The notes below the pieces were generated by a model. The model saw only the letters and a program-made list of their open reading frames with translations, did not search any database and was not told the DNA's origin. A program made the translations under genes and the position numbers. Source: Haliea alexandrii (lineage in GTDB: Bacteria > Pseudomonadota > Gammaproteobacteria > Pseudomonadales > Halieaceae). From it: a stretch of 64,000 nucleotides of DNA. The stretch spans positions 1,444,955-1,508,954 of the forward strand of contig NZ_RFLW01000001.1 in assembly GCF_003719295.1 (NCBI RefSeq), given 5' to 3'. Below, piece after piece: positions 39,624 through 50,008 of the stretch; the first letter of the stretch is position 1, and each line of letters begins with the position of its first letter.

Positions 39624-40607
39624 TCAGGCCTGGCGGGTCCGGTACAGCCAGTAATAGTACAGGCCGTAACCCGCCAGTAACAGTAGGCCCAGGCTGCGGC
39701 CGATGTAGGCGTAGCCTCCGTCACCGGATTTGCGCCGCCCGCGGCTGAGGTACACGGCCGCCGCCAGCAACAGGGTCATTCCGGCCATGGTCAGGTAGTC
39801 GCGATAGAGCACCAGTTCGCTCAGGACCTGCGTCTCGATGAGGCCTGGAATGGCCATGACGGCGAGCAGGTTGAACAGGTTGGAGCCGATGACATTGCCC
39901 ACGGCGATATCGGCATGACCGCGCAGGGCGCTGGCCACGGTTGCCGCGAGTTCCGGCAGGCTGGTACCGATGGCGACGATGGTCAGCCCGATAATCAGCT
40001 GTGACACGCCGAGTTGCTCGGCAATACCGGTTGCGCCCCACACCAGCAAGCGTGAGCTTGCGACCAGCAGCAGCAGGCCGCCGCCGAACTTCAGCCATGC
40101 AGTGCGCAGGGGCGCGGGCTGGCGGGTCAACTCGGACGCTTCCTGCAGCAGCTCGGGGTCGGTGGCTTCGCCGCGCAGCATGCTGGTCATGATGACCGCA
40201 AGGGTGGCGAGCATGACCATACCGTCGACACGCGACAGCTCGCCATCCATGAGCAGCACTGCGGTGCCCAGCGTGACCAGCAGCAGGGTGGGAAGCTCGC
40301 GCCGCATGCAGCCGGGGTGCACCTTTAGCGGTGCAATCAGCAGGGTCATGCCCAAAACCAGTCCGACGTTGGCAATATTGGAGCCGATGGCGTTACCGAT
40401 CGCCAGTTCGCCGGCATCGGTGAGCGCGGCGGTCAGGGAGACGAGGATTTCGGGAGCCGAGGTGCCAATGGACACAATGGTCAAGCCGATGATGATCGGT
40501 GACATGCCGAGGTTGGCCGCCAGCGCAGCGGCGCCCGCGATGAACACGTCGGCGCTCCAGATGAGAATCAGGAAACCGATAATAATGGCAGCTGTTGCTA
40601 ACAGCAT
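39624..40607 (-). CDS. yrbG: YrbG-like calcium/sodium (cation) antiporter
   Basis: Inner-membrane protein of 327 residues with ten helices in two inverted halves. Each half has the CaCA alpha-repeat: GLTIVSIGTSAPEILVSL with GNAIGSNIANVG, and GLTIVAIGTSLPELAATV with GNVIGSNLFNLL. These bind the exchanged cations. The ATG at 40607 starts just before the first helix. It heads the kdsD-kdsC-lpt operon, as in E. coli, and diverges from mlaC. Confidence 0.93.
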   Translation of the reverse strand: MLLATAAIIIGFLILIWSADVFIAGAAALAANLGMSPIIIGLTIVSIGTSAPEILVSLTAALTDAGELAIGNAIGSNIANVGLVLGMTLLIAPLKVHPGCMRRELPTLLLVTLGTAVLLMDGELSRVDGMVMLATLAVIMTSMLRGEATDPELLQEASELTRQPAPLRTAWLKFGGGLLLLVASSRLLVWGATGIAEQLGVSQLIIGLTIVAIGTSLPELAATVASALRGHADIAVGNVIGSNLFNLLAVMAIPGLIETQVLSELVLYRDYLTMAGMTLLLAAAVYLSRGRRKSGDGGYAYIGRSLGLLLLAGYGLYYYWLYRTRQA

Positions 40608-40762
40608 AAATAGGCAAATCCTGTTAAAGTAGCGCACTCTCACAACCATGGAACTGCAGCTGGCGCCGCGTTGTCATAAATCGCAGCGGCCTGCGGCACC
40701 GGGTTGTGGGTGCGCAGTATACAGAGCGCCGGCCGGCATGTAATGACATTCAAGGATAACGT
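40608..40762. other. Divergent yrbG/mlaC intergenic region
   Basis: 155 bases between two divergent operons. A plus-strand TATACA (40717-40722) could be a -10 for mlaC but lacks a good -35. The plus strand ends with AAGGA before the mlaC ATG. In relatives mlaF, mlaE and mlaD lie between these two genes; no remnant of them is recognisable here. Confidence 0.45.
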
Positions 40763-41425
40763 ATGACCCAATTGCTGCAGTGGGTTGCAACCCTGTTCAT
40801 GGTTGTGGCCGTTAACGTACAGGCTTCCGAGTCGGTTGCGACACGGGGTGCGCACGATGTGGTGCGCGAGGCCACGGACCAGGTCATGTCGGCGGTCAGT
40901 GAAGCTGATGACTACATGGATGCTGAGCCGGAACGCTTCTACGACAGGTTACAGTCTATTCTGGATGACGTGGTGGACTTTCGCGGTTTCGCGCGCGGCG
41001 TGATGGGCCCCTACGCCAGTGTGGAGCGCTACCGCTCGCTGGATGCCGAGGGTCGCGACCAGCTGCGAACGCAACTGGAGCGCTTCACCGAGGTGATGCG
41101 CGAGGGCCTGGTGCGCACCTATGGCAAGGGCCTGCTGGCGTTTGGCGGCTCGAGGATCGAAGTGCCGGACCTGAGCGATGAAGATGCGGCGGGGCCTCGC
41201 GCCGCGGTGCGACAGCTGATTTACAACAGCGGTGCCGAGCCCTATGTTCTGGTGTACCACATGGGGCGCGACCGCGATGGCCAATGGAAGTTGCGCAATC
41301 TGGTCATTGAGGACGTCAACCTGGGGGAGATCTATCGCAGTCAGTTTGAAGCCTCTGCGCGCAAACACGACGGCGACCTCGATACCGTGATCGCCCAGTG
41401 GTCGGCCGTGGATATCGAGAGTTGA
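40763..41425 (+). CDS. mlaC: Phospholipid-binding periplasmic protein MlaC
   Basis: Shuttles phospholipid between the MlaA complex at the outer membrane and MlaFEDB in the inner membrane. The 220-residue precursor has a signal peptide (cut after about VQA) and the Ttg2/MlaC fold, with FYDRLQSILDDVVDFRGFARGVMG and GQWKLRNLVIEDVNLGEIYRSQF being typical. An AAGGA site precedes the ATG. The rest of the transporter (mlaF, mlaE, mlaD before it and mlaB after it) is missing from this locus; ibaG and murA follow as usual. Confidence 0.92.
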   Translation: MTQLLQWVATLFMVVAVNVQASESVATRGAHDVVREATDQVMSAVSEADDYMDAEPERFYDRLQSILDDVVDFRGFARGVMGPYASVERYRSLDAEGRDQLRTQLERFTEVMREGLVRTYGKGLLAFGGSRIEVPDLSDEDAAGPRAAVRQLIYNSGAEPYVLVYHMGRDRDGQWKLRNLVIEDVNLGEIYRSQFEASARKHDGDLDTVIAQWSAVDIES

Positions 41426-41454
41426 AGGCGAGGCGGTTGACCGGCCACGGCGTT

Positions 41455-41514
41455 GGCTGTCACAGCAATGGCTGCCGCAGCATCGGCTGCCGCAGCATTG
41501 GCTGCCACAGCGCT
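41455..41514 (+). repeat. Four tandem copies of a 15-bp unit
   Basis: Four adjacent 15-bp units of the form GGCTGCCRCAGCATY start at 41455, 41470, 41485 and 41500; units 2 and 3 differ by one base, the outer two by two to four. The array lies in the 158-bp gap between mlaC and ibaG, where mlaB is found in relatives. One plus-strand frame would read as an alanine-rich peptide, but no start site supports it. Origin by slippage is likely. Confidence 0.85.
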
Positions 41515-41583
41515 CGCCACTGACCGGCGATTCGCCTAGAATGCGGCGCTTTGCGCCATGTTGGGATATTTCGGGGAAAATAC

Positions 41584-43111
<1,528 letters not shown>

Positions 43112-43118
43112 GGCCGCT

Positions 43119-43754
43119 ATGGCGCAACCACTGACCATGGCCCTGACCAAGGGGCGCATCCTGCAGGAGACCCTGCCCTTGCTGGCCAGGGCCGGCATCG
43201 AGCCGCTGGAGGATATTCACAGCAGCCGCAAGCTGATCTTTGCGACGACGCGCGAGGACATCCAGCTGGTGGTGATTCGCGGTACCGATGTGCCCACCTA
43301 TGTGCGCCACGGTGCGGCGGACATCGGTGTGGTGGGCAAGGATATTCTGCTTGAGCACGGGGCCGAGGGACTCTATGAGCCCCTCGATCTGGGCATCGCC
43401 CGCTGTCGTTTGATGACTGCCGGGCCTGTAGGCTGGTCGGCCTCGGGCGCGCGTGTGCGGGTGGCCACCAAGTTCGTCAATATTGCCCGCCGGCACTTTG
43501 CCGCGCAGGGTGTGCATGCTGATGTGATAAAACTCTACGGCGCGATGGAGCTCGCGCCGATGATGAATCTGGCGGATCTGATTGTGGATATTGTCGATAC
43601 GGGGAATACCCTGCGCGCCAACGGCATGGAGCCTCTGGACGAGATCGCGCACATCAGTTCCCGGTTGATCGTCAACAAGGCCTCCATGCGCGCGCGCTAC
43701 CGTGTTGTACAGGACCTGGTTGAGCGCCTGGCGGCGGCCGCGGGGGAGATCTGA
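43119..43754 (+). CDS. hisG: ATP phosphoribosyltransferase, short (HisZ-dependent) form
   Basis: First enzyme of histidine synthesis, joining ATP and PRPP. At 211 residues it is the short form that lacks the C-terminal regulatory domain and needs HisZ for activity and histidine feedback. The catalytic core is complete: [16 protein letters not shown], a [20 protein letters not shown] stretch, and the PRPP loop [14 protein letters not shown]. hisZ is not in the window. It lies between murA and hisD. Confidence 0.95.
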   Translation: MAQPLTMALTKGRILQETLPLLARAGIEPLEDIHSSRKLIFATTREDIQLVVIRGTDVPTYVRHGAADIGVVGKDILLEHGAEGLYEPLDLGIARCRLMTAGPVGWSASGARVRVATKFVNIARRHFAAQGVHADVIKLYGAMELAPMMNLADLIVDIVDTGNTLRANGMEPLDEIAHISSRLIVNKASMRARYRVVQDLVERLAAAAGEI

Positions 43755-43755
43755 C

Positions 43756-45051
43756 ATGCAGCGCCTGGATACCCGCAGTGCAGACTTTGATGAGCGCCTG
43801 GAGGCACTGACAGCCTGGGAAGCCGGGCTGGACGCCTCGGTGGAAGCGGCTGTGGCCGAGATCATTGCGGCGGTACGCCGGCGCGGTGACGCCGCCCTGC
43901 TGGATTATACAGCGCGCTTCGATGGCCGCTCGCTGTCCAGCGCGGCGCAACTCGAGGTGTCGCCGCAGCGTCTGCAAGAGGCACTGGCGGCGATCCCTGC
44001 GCCGCAACGGGAGGCTCTGGAGCAGGCCGCTGCGCGGGTGCGCAGTTATCACGAGCATCAACGGCAGGCCAGCTGGCAGTACCGGGATGACGAGGGCAAT
44101 CTGCTCGGCCAGCAGATTACGGCGTTGGAGCGCGTCGGTATCTACGTTCCCGGCGGCAAGGCCAGCTATCCCTCGTCGGTGCTCATGAACGCCCTGCCGG
44201 CGCGTGTGGCCGGGGTGGAAGAGGTCATCATGGTAGTACCCGCTCCGGGCGGCGAACTCAATGACCTGGTGCTCGCCGCCGCCGCGATTGCCGGAGTGGA
44301 TCGCGTGTTCACGCTGGGTGGTGCCCAGGCGGTTGCGGCACTCGCCTATGGTACCGCCACGGTGCCTGCGGTGGACAAGATCGTTGGCCCCGGCAATATT
44401 TATGTGGCCACAGCCAAACGGCAGGTGTTCGGTCGTGTGGGCATCGACATGATCGCTGGCCCCTCGGAAATACTGATCGTCTGCGACGGTTCCACCGACC
44501 CCGACTGGGTTGCAATGGATCTGTTCTCGCAGGCGGAGCACGATGAAAACGCGCAGTCTCTGTTGCTGTGCCCGGATGCGGGTTATATCGAGCGCGTGGC
44601 AGAGAGTATCGAGCGTCTGCTGCCAACAATGGAGCGCGCCGACATTATCCGCGCATCTCTGACGGGCCGTGGAGCGCTGATTCTCACCCGCGACCTCGCC
44701 GAGGCGGTCGCAGTCAGCAACCGCCTGGCGCCGGAACACCTCGAGCTTTCGGTCGCGGACCCGGAAGCGCTACTGCCGCAGATACGCCACGCCGGCGCGA
44801 TTTTCATGGGCGCCTATACCTCGGAAAGCCTGGGCGATTATTGCGCCGGCCCGAACCACGTGCTGCCCACATCGCGCACGGCCCGCTTCTTTTCACCGCT
44901 TGGTGTCTACGACTTCCAGAAGCGCAGCTCGCTTATCATGTGCAGTGAAGCCGGGGTGCAAACCCTGGGTCGCGTTGCCTCGACGCTTGCGCGGGGCGAG
45001 CGCCTGACGGCCCATGCCCGCAGCGCGGAACTGCGCTTGCACGACGACTGA
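43756..45051 (+). CDS. hisD: Histidinol dehydrogenase
   Basis: Zinc enzyme that oxidises histidinol to histidine in two NAD-dependent steps. The 431 residues contain [49 protein letters not shown] (with the zinc-binding region) and [18 protein letters not shown]. It starts one base after the hisG stop. hisC, which follows in pseudomonads, is absent; a convergent protease gene comes next. Confidence 0.97.
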   Translation: MQRLDTRSADFDERLEALTAWEAGLDASVEAAVAEIIAAVRRRGDAALLDYTARFDGRSLSSAAQLEVSPQRLQEALAAIPAPQREALEQAAARVRSYHEHQRQASWQYRDDEGNLLGQQITALERVGIYVPGGKASYPSSVLMNALPARVAGVEEVIMVVPAPGGELNDLVLAAAAIAGVDRVFTLGGAQAVAALAYGTATVPAVDKIVGPGNIYVATAKRQVFGRVGIDMIAGPSEILIVCDGSTDPDWVAMDLFSQAEHDENAQSLLLCPDAGYIERVAESIERLLPTMERADIIRASLTGRGALILTRDLAEAVAVSNRLAPEHLELSVADPEALLPQIRHAGAIFMGAYTSESLGDYCAGPNHVLPTSRTARFFSPLGVYDFQKRSSLIMCSEAGVQTLGRVASTLARGERLTAHARSAELRLHDD

Positions 45052-45086
45052 TCTCCCGCCATAGGGATGGCGAGCGAGCCGTGTAG

Positions 45087-46199
45087 TCAGATGGTGGGGG
45101 AGTGTCTCAGGGTGCCAACAATGGCCCTCAGGTCTATCGACTGCTGGTTGCGCTGCACCGTGATGTCGATGTTCTCCCCGGGGCGCAGCTGGGCAATCCG
45201 GTGCATGGTAATGCGCCCATCCTGCACCGGTTCACCATCGATATGAGTAATGATGTCGCGCACCTGAATACCGGCGCGCTGCGCAGGGCTGTCTGCCGCC
45301 ATGGCGGTGACTTCCAGCAACTGCATGCCTGGCCGGCGTTCATCCAGCCCGCGCACCGGTGCTACGCTCACGCCCAGCCAGCCGCGGATGACTTCCCCAT
45401 AGCGAATCAGGTCTTCCATCACGAACAGTGCCATATTGACTGGCGTAGCCAGGCTGATGCCGATACCGGTTGCGGCGCCTCTCGACTGGTCGGTGCCGGT
45501 GTAAATCAGGGTGTTGATGCCGAGCAATTCTCCGCGTGCATTGACCAGTGCGCCGCCGGAGTTGCCCAGATGAATGATGGCATCGGTCTGGATGTAGTCC
45601 TCGTAGGCTGACAGCTGCAGACCATACCGGCCGAGCGCGGAAACGATACCCTGGGTCACCGAGTGGCCGAAGCCCAACGGGTTGCCAATGGCCAGCACCA
45701 CATCGCCAACGCGTGCGGCATCGGAATTGCCGAGCGTAATCGGCTGCAGGTCCTCGAGTTGCACCTGCAGGACCGCGAGGTCGGTGGCCGGATCTGTGCC
45801 AATCACCACGGCATTTGCCGAGCGCCCGTCCTGCAGCAGAACCTGTATGGCATCGGCTTCATGGATGACGTGATTGTTGGTCAGGATGTGACCCTCGGCG
45901 GTCATGATCACACCGGAGCCCAGTGAGCGTTCAATGCGCTGGCGTTGCGCGGGCATCCGGCTCGACGGCCGGTTGAACAGGTCGCCCGGGCTCGGATCAT
46001 TGCGCGATGAAATGAGCTTTGCTGTGTAGATGTTGACAACCGCGGGTGTGGCGCTGCGCACCGCGGCGGCATAGCTCATGGCCGTATCTGCGCCGCTCTG
46101 CACGGTGTTGCGGGGCAGCACCCAACGATCCAGGATCAACAGGGCCGCCAACAGGCCGGCAATCGCGGGCCAGGCAAAATAGCGCAGGCTGTTGGTCAT
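45087..46199 (-). CDS. DegS/AlgW-type periplasmic serine protease
   Basis: Inner-membrane anchored protease expected to cut the anti-sigma factor (RseA/MucA type) when misfolded porins accumulate. The 370 residues have one N-terminal anchor helix (about 8-24), a trypsin-like domain with the triad His110 (ILTNNHVI), Asp140 (ATDLAVL) and Ser214 (LGNSGGAL), and one C-terminal PDZ domain (about 270-360). One PDZ and an uncleaved anchor separate it from DegP. Position after hisD matches algW of pseudomonads. The residues just before GNSGG read IIHL, unlike the INP or INH of relatives. Confidence 0.9.
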   Translation of the reverse strand: MTNSLRYFAWPAIAGLLAALLILDRWVLPRNTVQSGADTAMSYAAAVRSATPAVVNIYTAKLISSRNDPSPGDLFNRPSSRMPAQRQRIERSLGSGVIMTAEGHILTNNHVIHEADAIQVLLQDGRSANAVVIGTDPATDLAVLQVQLEDLQPITLGNSDAARVGDVVLAIGNPLGFGHSVTQGIVSALGRYGLQLSAYEDYIQTDAIIHLGNSGGALVNARGELLGINTLIYTGTDQSRGAATGIGISLATPVNMALFVMEDLIRYGEVIRGWLGVSVAPVRGLDERRPGMQLLEVTAMAADSPAQRAGIQVRDIITHIDGEPVQDGRITMHRIAQLRPGENIDITVQRNQQSIDLRAIVGTLRHSPTI

Positions 46200-46292
46200 A
46201 GGGTGGCGGCCGTGTGTCGATTCGCAGCGCTATTGTATATGATGGCCTGTCTGACCACAGCCACGAAACCGCAGAAATCCCGGAATACCCTC

Positions 46293-47054
46293 ATGTCTGT
46301 ATCGCTCAAGGAACTCGTACACTATATCGACCAGTTGCTGGACGTGGGCCGCTTTCGCGATTATTGCCCCAACGGGCTGCAGGTTGAGGGTCGCGGAGAG
46401 GTGCGGCGGCTGGTCAGTGGCGTGACGGCATGTCAGGCACTGCTTGACGCTGCGGTGGCGGCACGGGCGGATGCGATCATCGTGCACCACGGATACTTCT
46501 GGCGCGGCGAGGCCGAGCCGGTGGTGGGAATGAAGCGGCGACGGCTGGCAGCGTTGTTGCAGCACGATATCAGCCTGCTGGCCTACCACCTGCCTCTCGA
46601 CGCCCACCCGGAGCTGGGCAACAACGCCCGGCTGGGTGCGCTGTTGGGGATCACCGACTCGCAGCCACTGCGCGCTGATGTTGCCGATGCGGTCGGCAAT
46701 ATTGGGCAGTTGCCAGAGCCTCGTAGCGCGGCGGGGTTGGTCGCCGACATCGCGCGCTTGACCGGGCGTGAGCCTCTGCACGTGGGCAGCCCCGGGGAGC
46801 TCGTGCAGCGCATTGGCTGGTGCACGGGTGCGGCGCAGTCGTATATCCAGCATGCAGTTGCTGCGGGTGCAGACCTGTTCCTGACCGGGGAGGCGTCAGA
46901 GCCCACGGTGCACATTGCGCGGGAGGAGGGTATTCACTTCATTGCCGCCGGGCACCACGCCACCGAGCGTTACGGCGTTCAGGCGTTAGGTGCGCACCTG
47001 GCTGAAGCGTTTGGCCTGGAGCACCGCTTCATCGATATCGACAACCCGGTATAG
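46293..47054 (+). CDS. Nif3-like dinuclear metal protein (YbgI family)
   Basis: A 253-residue member of the NIF3/YbgI/DUF34 family, proposed to be a GTP cyclohydrolase-like metal hydrolase; its physiological role is unsettled. Metal ligands are visible in IIVHHGYFW, LAYHLPLDAH and the C-terminal GHHATERYGVQALG. The ATG at 46293 starts at the family N-terminus MSVSLKELVHYIDQLLD; the frame is open 30 codons further upstream. It diverges from the protease gene and converges on zapG. Confidence 0.9.
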   Translation: MSVSLKELVHYIDQLLDVGRFRDYCPNGLQVEGRGEVRRLVSGVTACQALLDAAVAARADAIIVHHGYFWRGEAEPVVGMKRRRLAALLQHDISLLAYHLPLDAHPELGNNARLGALLGITDSQPLRADVADAVGNIGQLPEPRSAAGLVADIARLTGREPLHVGSPGELVQRIGWCTGAAQSYIQHAVAAGADLFLTGEASEPTVHIAREEGIHFIAAGHHATERYGVQALGAHLAEAFGLEHRFIDIDNPV

Positions 47055-47063
47055 CCGGGGGGC

Positions 47064-47522
47064 TCAGCGCTCCTCGACCGGTTTGCGCTGGCGCTCTATG
47101 CCGAACTCTTCATTGAGCATGCCCTTCTCGCCGGGAGAGGTTTTCGGCGCGTAATCCAGCGGCGGCTGGATTTGTGCCAGGTGCGACGGTATCTCCGCGT
47201 CGTCCTCAGCGCCGCTTTGCAGTCGCTCCAGCGACACCGGGCCCTTGTCCTCGCACAGGGTCTCGGCTCCGGAGGCCAGGTGGTTGTGTACATTGCGATA
47301 GGAGTCAGTCAGCGTGTTCAGCAGGCGTGCTGTTTGCGAGAAGTGCTCGACAACGGAATTTTCGTAGGCGCGCTTGTCCTGCGTCATCTGGTCCAGCTTG
47401 CGCTCCGTGTCGCGCAGCCGCTGGCCGTCGGCGGACAGGCGGCGGCCGATAAGCAGGCCGATAGCGCCACCCACTAACAGGGCGATGGCGCCGGTGGCGA
47501 TCAGAATGGTCAAACTGTACAC
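47064..47522 (-). CDS. zapG: Cell-division/envelope protein ZapG (YhcB, DUF1043)
   Basis: A 152-residue inner-membrane protein with one N-terminal helix (ILIATGAIALLVGGAIGLLIG), then a coiled coil (LRDTERKLDQMTQDKRAYEN) and a conserved VEHFSQTARLLNTLTDSYRNVHNHL helix. YhcB links cell division and wall elongation in E. coli. The GTG at 47522 has GAAGAGG upstream. A TATACT (47564-47559, minus) could be its -10 box. It diverges from zapE, another division gene. Confidence 0.9.
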   Translation of the reverse strand: MYSLTILIATGAIALLVGGAIGLLIGRRLSADGQRLRDTERKLDQMTQDKRAYENSVVEHFSQTARLLNTLTDSYRNVHNHLASGAETLCEDKGPVSLERLQSGAEDDAEIPSHLAQIQPPLDYAPKTSPGEKGMLNEEFGIERQRKPVEER

Positions 47523-47721
47523 AGGGTTACCTCTTCTTCGCGGGGGTGTGACTGCGCCAGTATACCTCAAACTGGCTTCGACTCTAGCGCAGACCGGGCA
47601 GCCGCACTGAGCGCAACGGCGTTTGAACGGCGCGCCCGCCGATCCCGGGCGTTGCCAAGGTGGCGAGGCATGGATAGAGTGTGCCGCCAGTTTTACTTTC
47701 AGCAGGAGGCCGGAGTCCGGC

Positions 47722-48822
47722 GTGAATACAGCGCAACAGTCGCCCTGGGGGCGTTATCAAGCGGATTTACAGCAGCCGGGGTTTTCCCGTGACCCTGCCC
47801 AGGAGGCCGCTGTGCGTCAGTTGCAGGATCTGTTCGAGCGTCTGCTCGCGCGCGAGGCACGCGGCGGCGGGTGGTTGCGGCGGCTGCGTCGTGAGCGCCC
47901 GCAGCCTGAGCGTGGACTGTATATGTGGGGCGGCGTGGGCCGCGGCAAGACCTATTTGATGGACACTTTTTTCGACTGCCTGCCCGCCGAAGGCAAAATG
48001 CGTGTGCACTTCCATCGCTTCATGCAGCGTGTGCACGCCGAGCTCAAACAGCTGGCGGGGGAGAAGAACCCACTGCAGCGCGTGGCGGACCGACTCGCGG
48101 CGGAGGCCAAAGTGGTCTGTTTCGACGAGTTCTTTGTCACCGACATTGCCGATGCGATGATCCTCGGCGGCCTCATGGAGGCGCTCTTCGCGCGCGGCGT
48201 CACCCTGGTTGCGACCTCCAATATCGAGCCTGCCCGCCTGTATGAAAACGGCCTGCAGCGGCAGCGCTTTCTGCCGGCAATAGCACTGATTGAGCAGCAT
48301 ACGCTGGTGCTGAATGTGGACGCGGGGGTGGATTATCGCCTGCGCACCCTGGAGAAGGCCGAGCTCTACCATTACCCGTTGGATGCGGAGGCAGACGTCA
48401 GCCTGCGCGAGAGCTTTGAACGGCTGGCACCGCATGCAGCCACGGAAGGAGAAAGCCTGCAGATCAACGGGCGCGCCATTCGCAGCCGCAGCCTCGCCGA
48501 TGATGTGGTGTGGTTCGATTTCGCCGAGCTCTGTGGCGGGCCGCGCTCACAGAATGACTACATCGAGCTCGCCCGGGAATTCCATGCGGTGGTGTTGTCC
48601 GGTGTGCCGGCCCTGGGTGCCGGCAACGATGATGCCGCACGCCGCTTTATCAACCTGGTCGACGAATTCTACGATCGCAATGTAAAGCTGGTGATGGCTG
48701 CTGACAGGCAGCTGTTGGACCTGTATGATGGCCACCGCCTGCGGTTCGAATTTCAGCGAACCGTGTCCCGTTTGCAGGAAATGCAGTCTCACGACTATCT
48801 CGCCAGGGAGCACCGTCCCTGA
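47722..48822 (+). CDS. zapE: Cell-division ATPase ZapE (AFG1 family)
   Basis: AAA-type ATPase that acts on FtsZ rings at constriction in E. coli. The 366 residues carry Walker A GGVGRGKT (70-77), Walker B VVCFDEFFVTD and the sensor ATSN in TLVATSNIEPARLYENGLQR. The GTG at 47722 has GGAGGCCGGAG before it. The frame is open farther upstream without homology. It stands between zapG and the rplM-rpsI operon. Confidence 0.95.
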   Translation: MNTAQQSPWGRYQADLQQPGFSRDPAQEAAVRQLQDLFERLLAREARGGGWLRRLRRERPQPERGLYMWGGVGRGKTYLMDTFFDCLPAEGKMRVHFHRFMQRVHAELKQLAGEKNPLQRVADRLAAEAKVVCFDEFFVTDIADAMILGGLMEALFARGVTLVATSNIEPARLYENGLQRQRFLPAIALIEQHTLVLNVDAGVDYRLRTLEKAELYHYPLDAEADVSLRESFERLAPHAATEGESLQINGRAIRSRSLADDVVWFDFAELCGGPRSQNDYIELAREFHAVVLSGVPALGAGNDDAARRFINLVDEFYDRNVKLVMAADRQLLDLYDGHRLRFEFQRTVSRLQEMQSHDYLAREHRP

Positions 48823-48865
48823 GCGCGAGTGATTCTGTCCGGCGACAGAATATTTTCAGCGGTGC

Positions 48866-48894
48866 TTGAAAAGCTGGGTGCGAAGCAGTAGTAT
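48866..48894 (+). promoter_or_regulatory. Strong sigma-70 promoter of rplM-rpsI
   Basis: TTGAAA (48866-48871) and TAGTAT (48889-48894) are exactly 17 nt apart, five matches each to consensus. Transcription should start near 48901, giving a leader of about 35 nt before rplM. It lies just after the zapE stop. Confidence 0.75.
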
Positions 48895-48935
48895 TCGCGC
48901 TCTCGAAATTGGAGCCCTCCAAGAGGCGTTTATTA

Positions 48936-49364
48936 ATGAAAACTTTCAGTGCCAAAGCCGAAGACGTGCGCCACGACTGGTTTGTCGTCGATGCGTCAGG
49001 CAAGACCCTCGGGCGTCTGGCCAGCGAAATTGCCCACCGTTTGCGCGGCAAGCACAAGGCTGAGTACACACCGCACGTTGACACCGGCGATTATATCGTC
49101 GTCATCAACGCGGAAAAGATCCACGTGACCGGAGCCAAGGCCACGGACAAGATGTACCACCACCACACAGGCTTTATCGGTGGTATCAAGTCCATCTCGT
49201 TCGAGAAGCTCATCGACAAGGCGCCTGAGCGTGTTTTGCAGACCGCGGTGAAGGGCATGCTGCCCCGCAATCCGCTGGGTCGGGCCATGTTCAAGAAGCT
49301 CAAGGTTTACGCGGGCGCAGAGCATCCGCACACCGCCCAGCAGCCGCAAGCATTGAACATCTAA
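48936..49364 (+). CDS. rplM: 50S ribosomal protein L13
   Basis: Early-assembly large-subunit protein of 142 residues, the same length as in E. coli. Typical parts are [36 protein letters not shown] and [20 protein letters not shown]. The ATG at 48936 gives the standard N-terminus MKTFSAK. It is followed 14 nt later by rpsI, the universal pairing. Confidence 0.98.
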   Translation: MKTFSAKAEDVRHDWFVVDASGKTLGRLASEIAHRLRGKHKAEYTPHVDTGDYIVVINAEKIHVTGAKATDKMYHHHTGFIGGIKSISFEKLIDKAPERVLQTAVKGMLPRNPLGRAMFKKLKVYAGAEHPHTAQQPQALNI

Positions 49365-49378
49365 CGGATAACTCTCTT

Positions 49379-49771
49379 ATGTCAGCAACCCAGTACTACG
49401 GAACCGGCCGCCGCAAGACCTCCACGGCGCGCGTATTCATCCAGACCGGCGGCGGTAACATCACGGTCAACAAGCGTCCGCTCGACCAGTACTTTGGTCG
49501 TGAAGTGGCGCGCATGATTGTGCGCCAGCCGCTTGAGCTGGTGGAGTTGTCCGACAAGTTTGACGTCAATGTGACCGTCGAGGGCGGTGGCAGCTTTGGC
49601 CAGGCCGGCGCCATTCGCCACGGCATCACCCGCGCCCTGATGGATTACGACGAAGCGCTGCGCGGCACACTGCGTCGCGCCGGCTATGTCACGCGTGATG
49701 CGCGTGAGGTTGAGCGTAAGAAAGTGGGTTTGCGCAAGGCGCGCAAGCGTCCGCAGTACTCCAAGCGCTGA
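49379..49771 (+). CDS. rpsI: 30S ribosomal protein S9
   Basis: Small-subunit protein whose basic C-terminal tail reaches the P-site tRNA. The 130 residues begin with [16 protein letters not shown] and end in the conserved [15 protein letters not shown] good terminator follows 40 nt after the stop. Confidence 0.98.
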   Translation: MSATQYYGTGRRKTSTARVFIQTGGGNITVNKRPLDQYFGREVARMIVRQPLELVELSDKFDVNVTVEGGGSFGQAGAIRHGITRALMDYDEALRGTLRRAGYVTRDAREVERKKVGLRKARKRPQYSKR

Positions 49772-49810
49772 GCGTGCGGTTGGCCAATTGGGCCGGCTGC
49801 CTTGTTTCGA

Positions 49811-49847
49811 AAACGTCCGGTTTGGTATTCAGGCCGGGCGTTTTTTT
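49811..49847 (+). terminator. Rho-independent terminator after rpsI
   Basis: AAACGTCCGG (49811-49820) pairs with CCGGGCGTTT (49834-49843), one G-U pair, around a 13-nt loop. Seven T residues (49841-49847) follow the GC part of the stem. It ends the rplM-rpsI transcript before petA. Confidence 0.8.
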
Positions 49848-49866
49848 GTGCTGAAAAAACAGTAGC

Positions 49867-49913
49867 TTGCTGGCAAAGGCCACGTGCTTTCCGGGGCTTT
49901 ATGTTGCCAGCAA
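49867..49913. repeat. 10-bp perfect inverted repeat upstream of petA
   Basis: TTGCTGGCAA (49867-49876) is exactly repeated in inverted form as TTGCCAGCAA (49904-49913), 27 bases apart, about 95 bases before petA. The inner sequence can add a few pairs (AGGCC with GGGCT). It could be an operator or a leader hairpin; no function is shown. Confidence 0.7.
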
Positions 49914-50008
49914 CGGGCAAAATCATTACTATTTGCAGCATTTTTTGCGAAGTCGTCTTCCGAGTCTGCCAACGTACGTGGGCGGCCCGGTAATCAGGAG
50001 TGAAGAGC

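Noticed and set aside
41455-41514. CRISPR-like array
   Set aside because: The units are directly adjacent with no spacers, and no cas gene is present.
41470-41540. Small alanine-rich ORF inside the 15-bp repeats
   Set aside because: About 23 codons, no ribosome site, and composition follows from the repeat unit alone.
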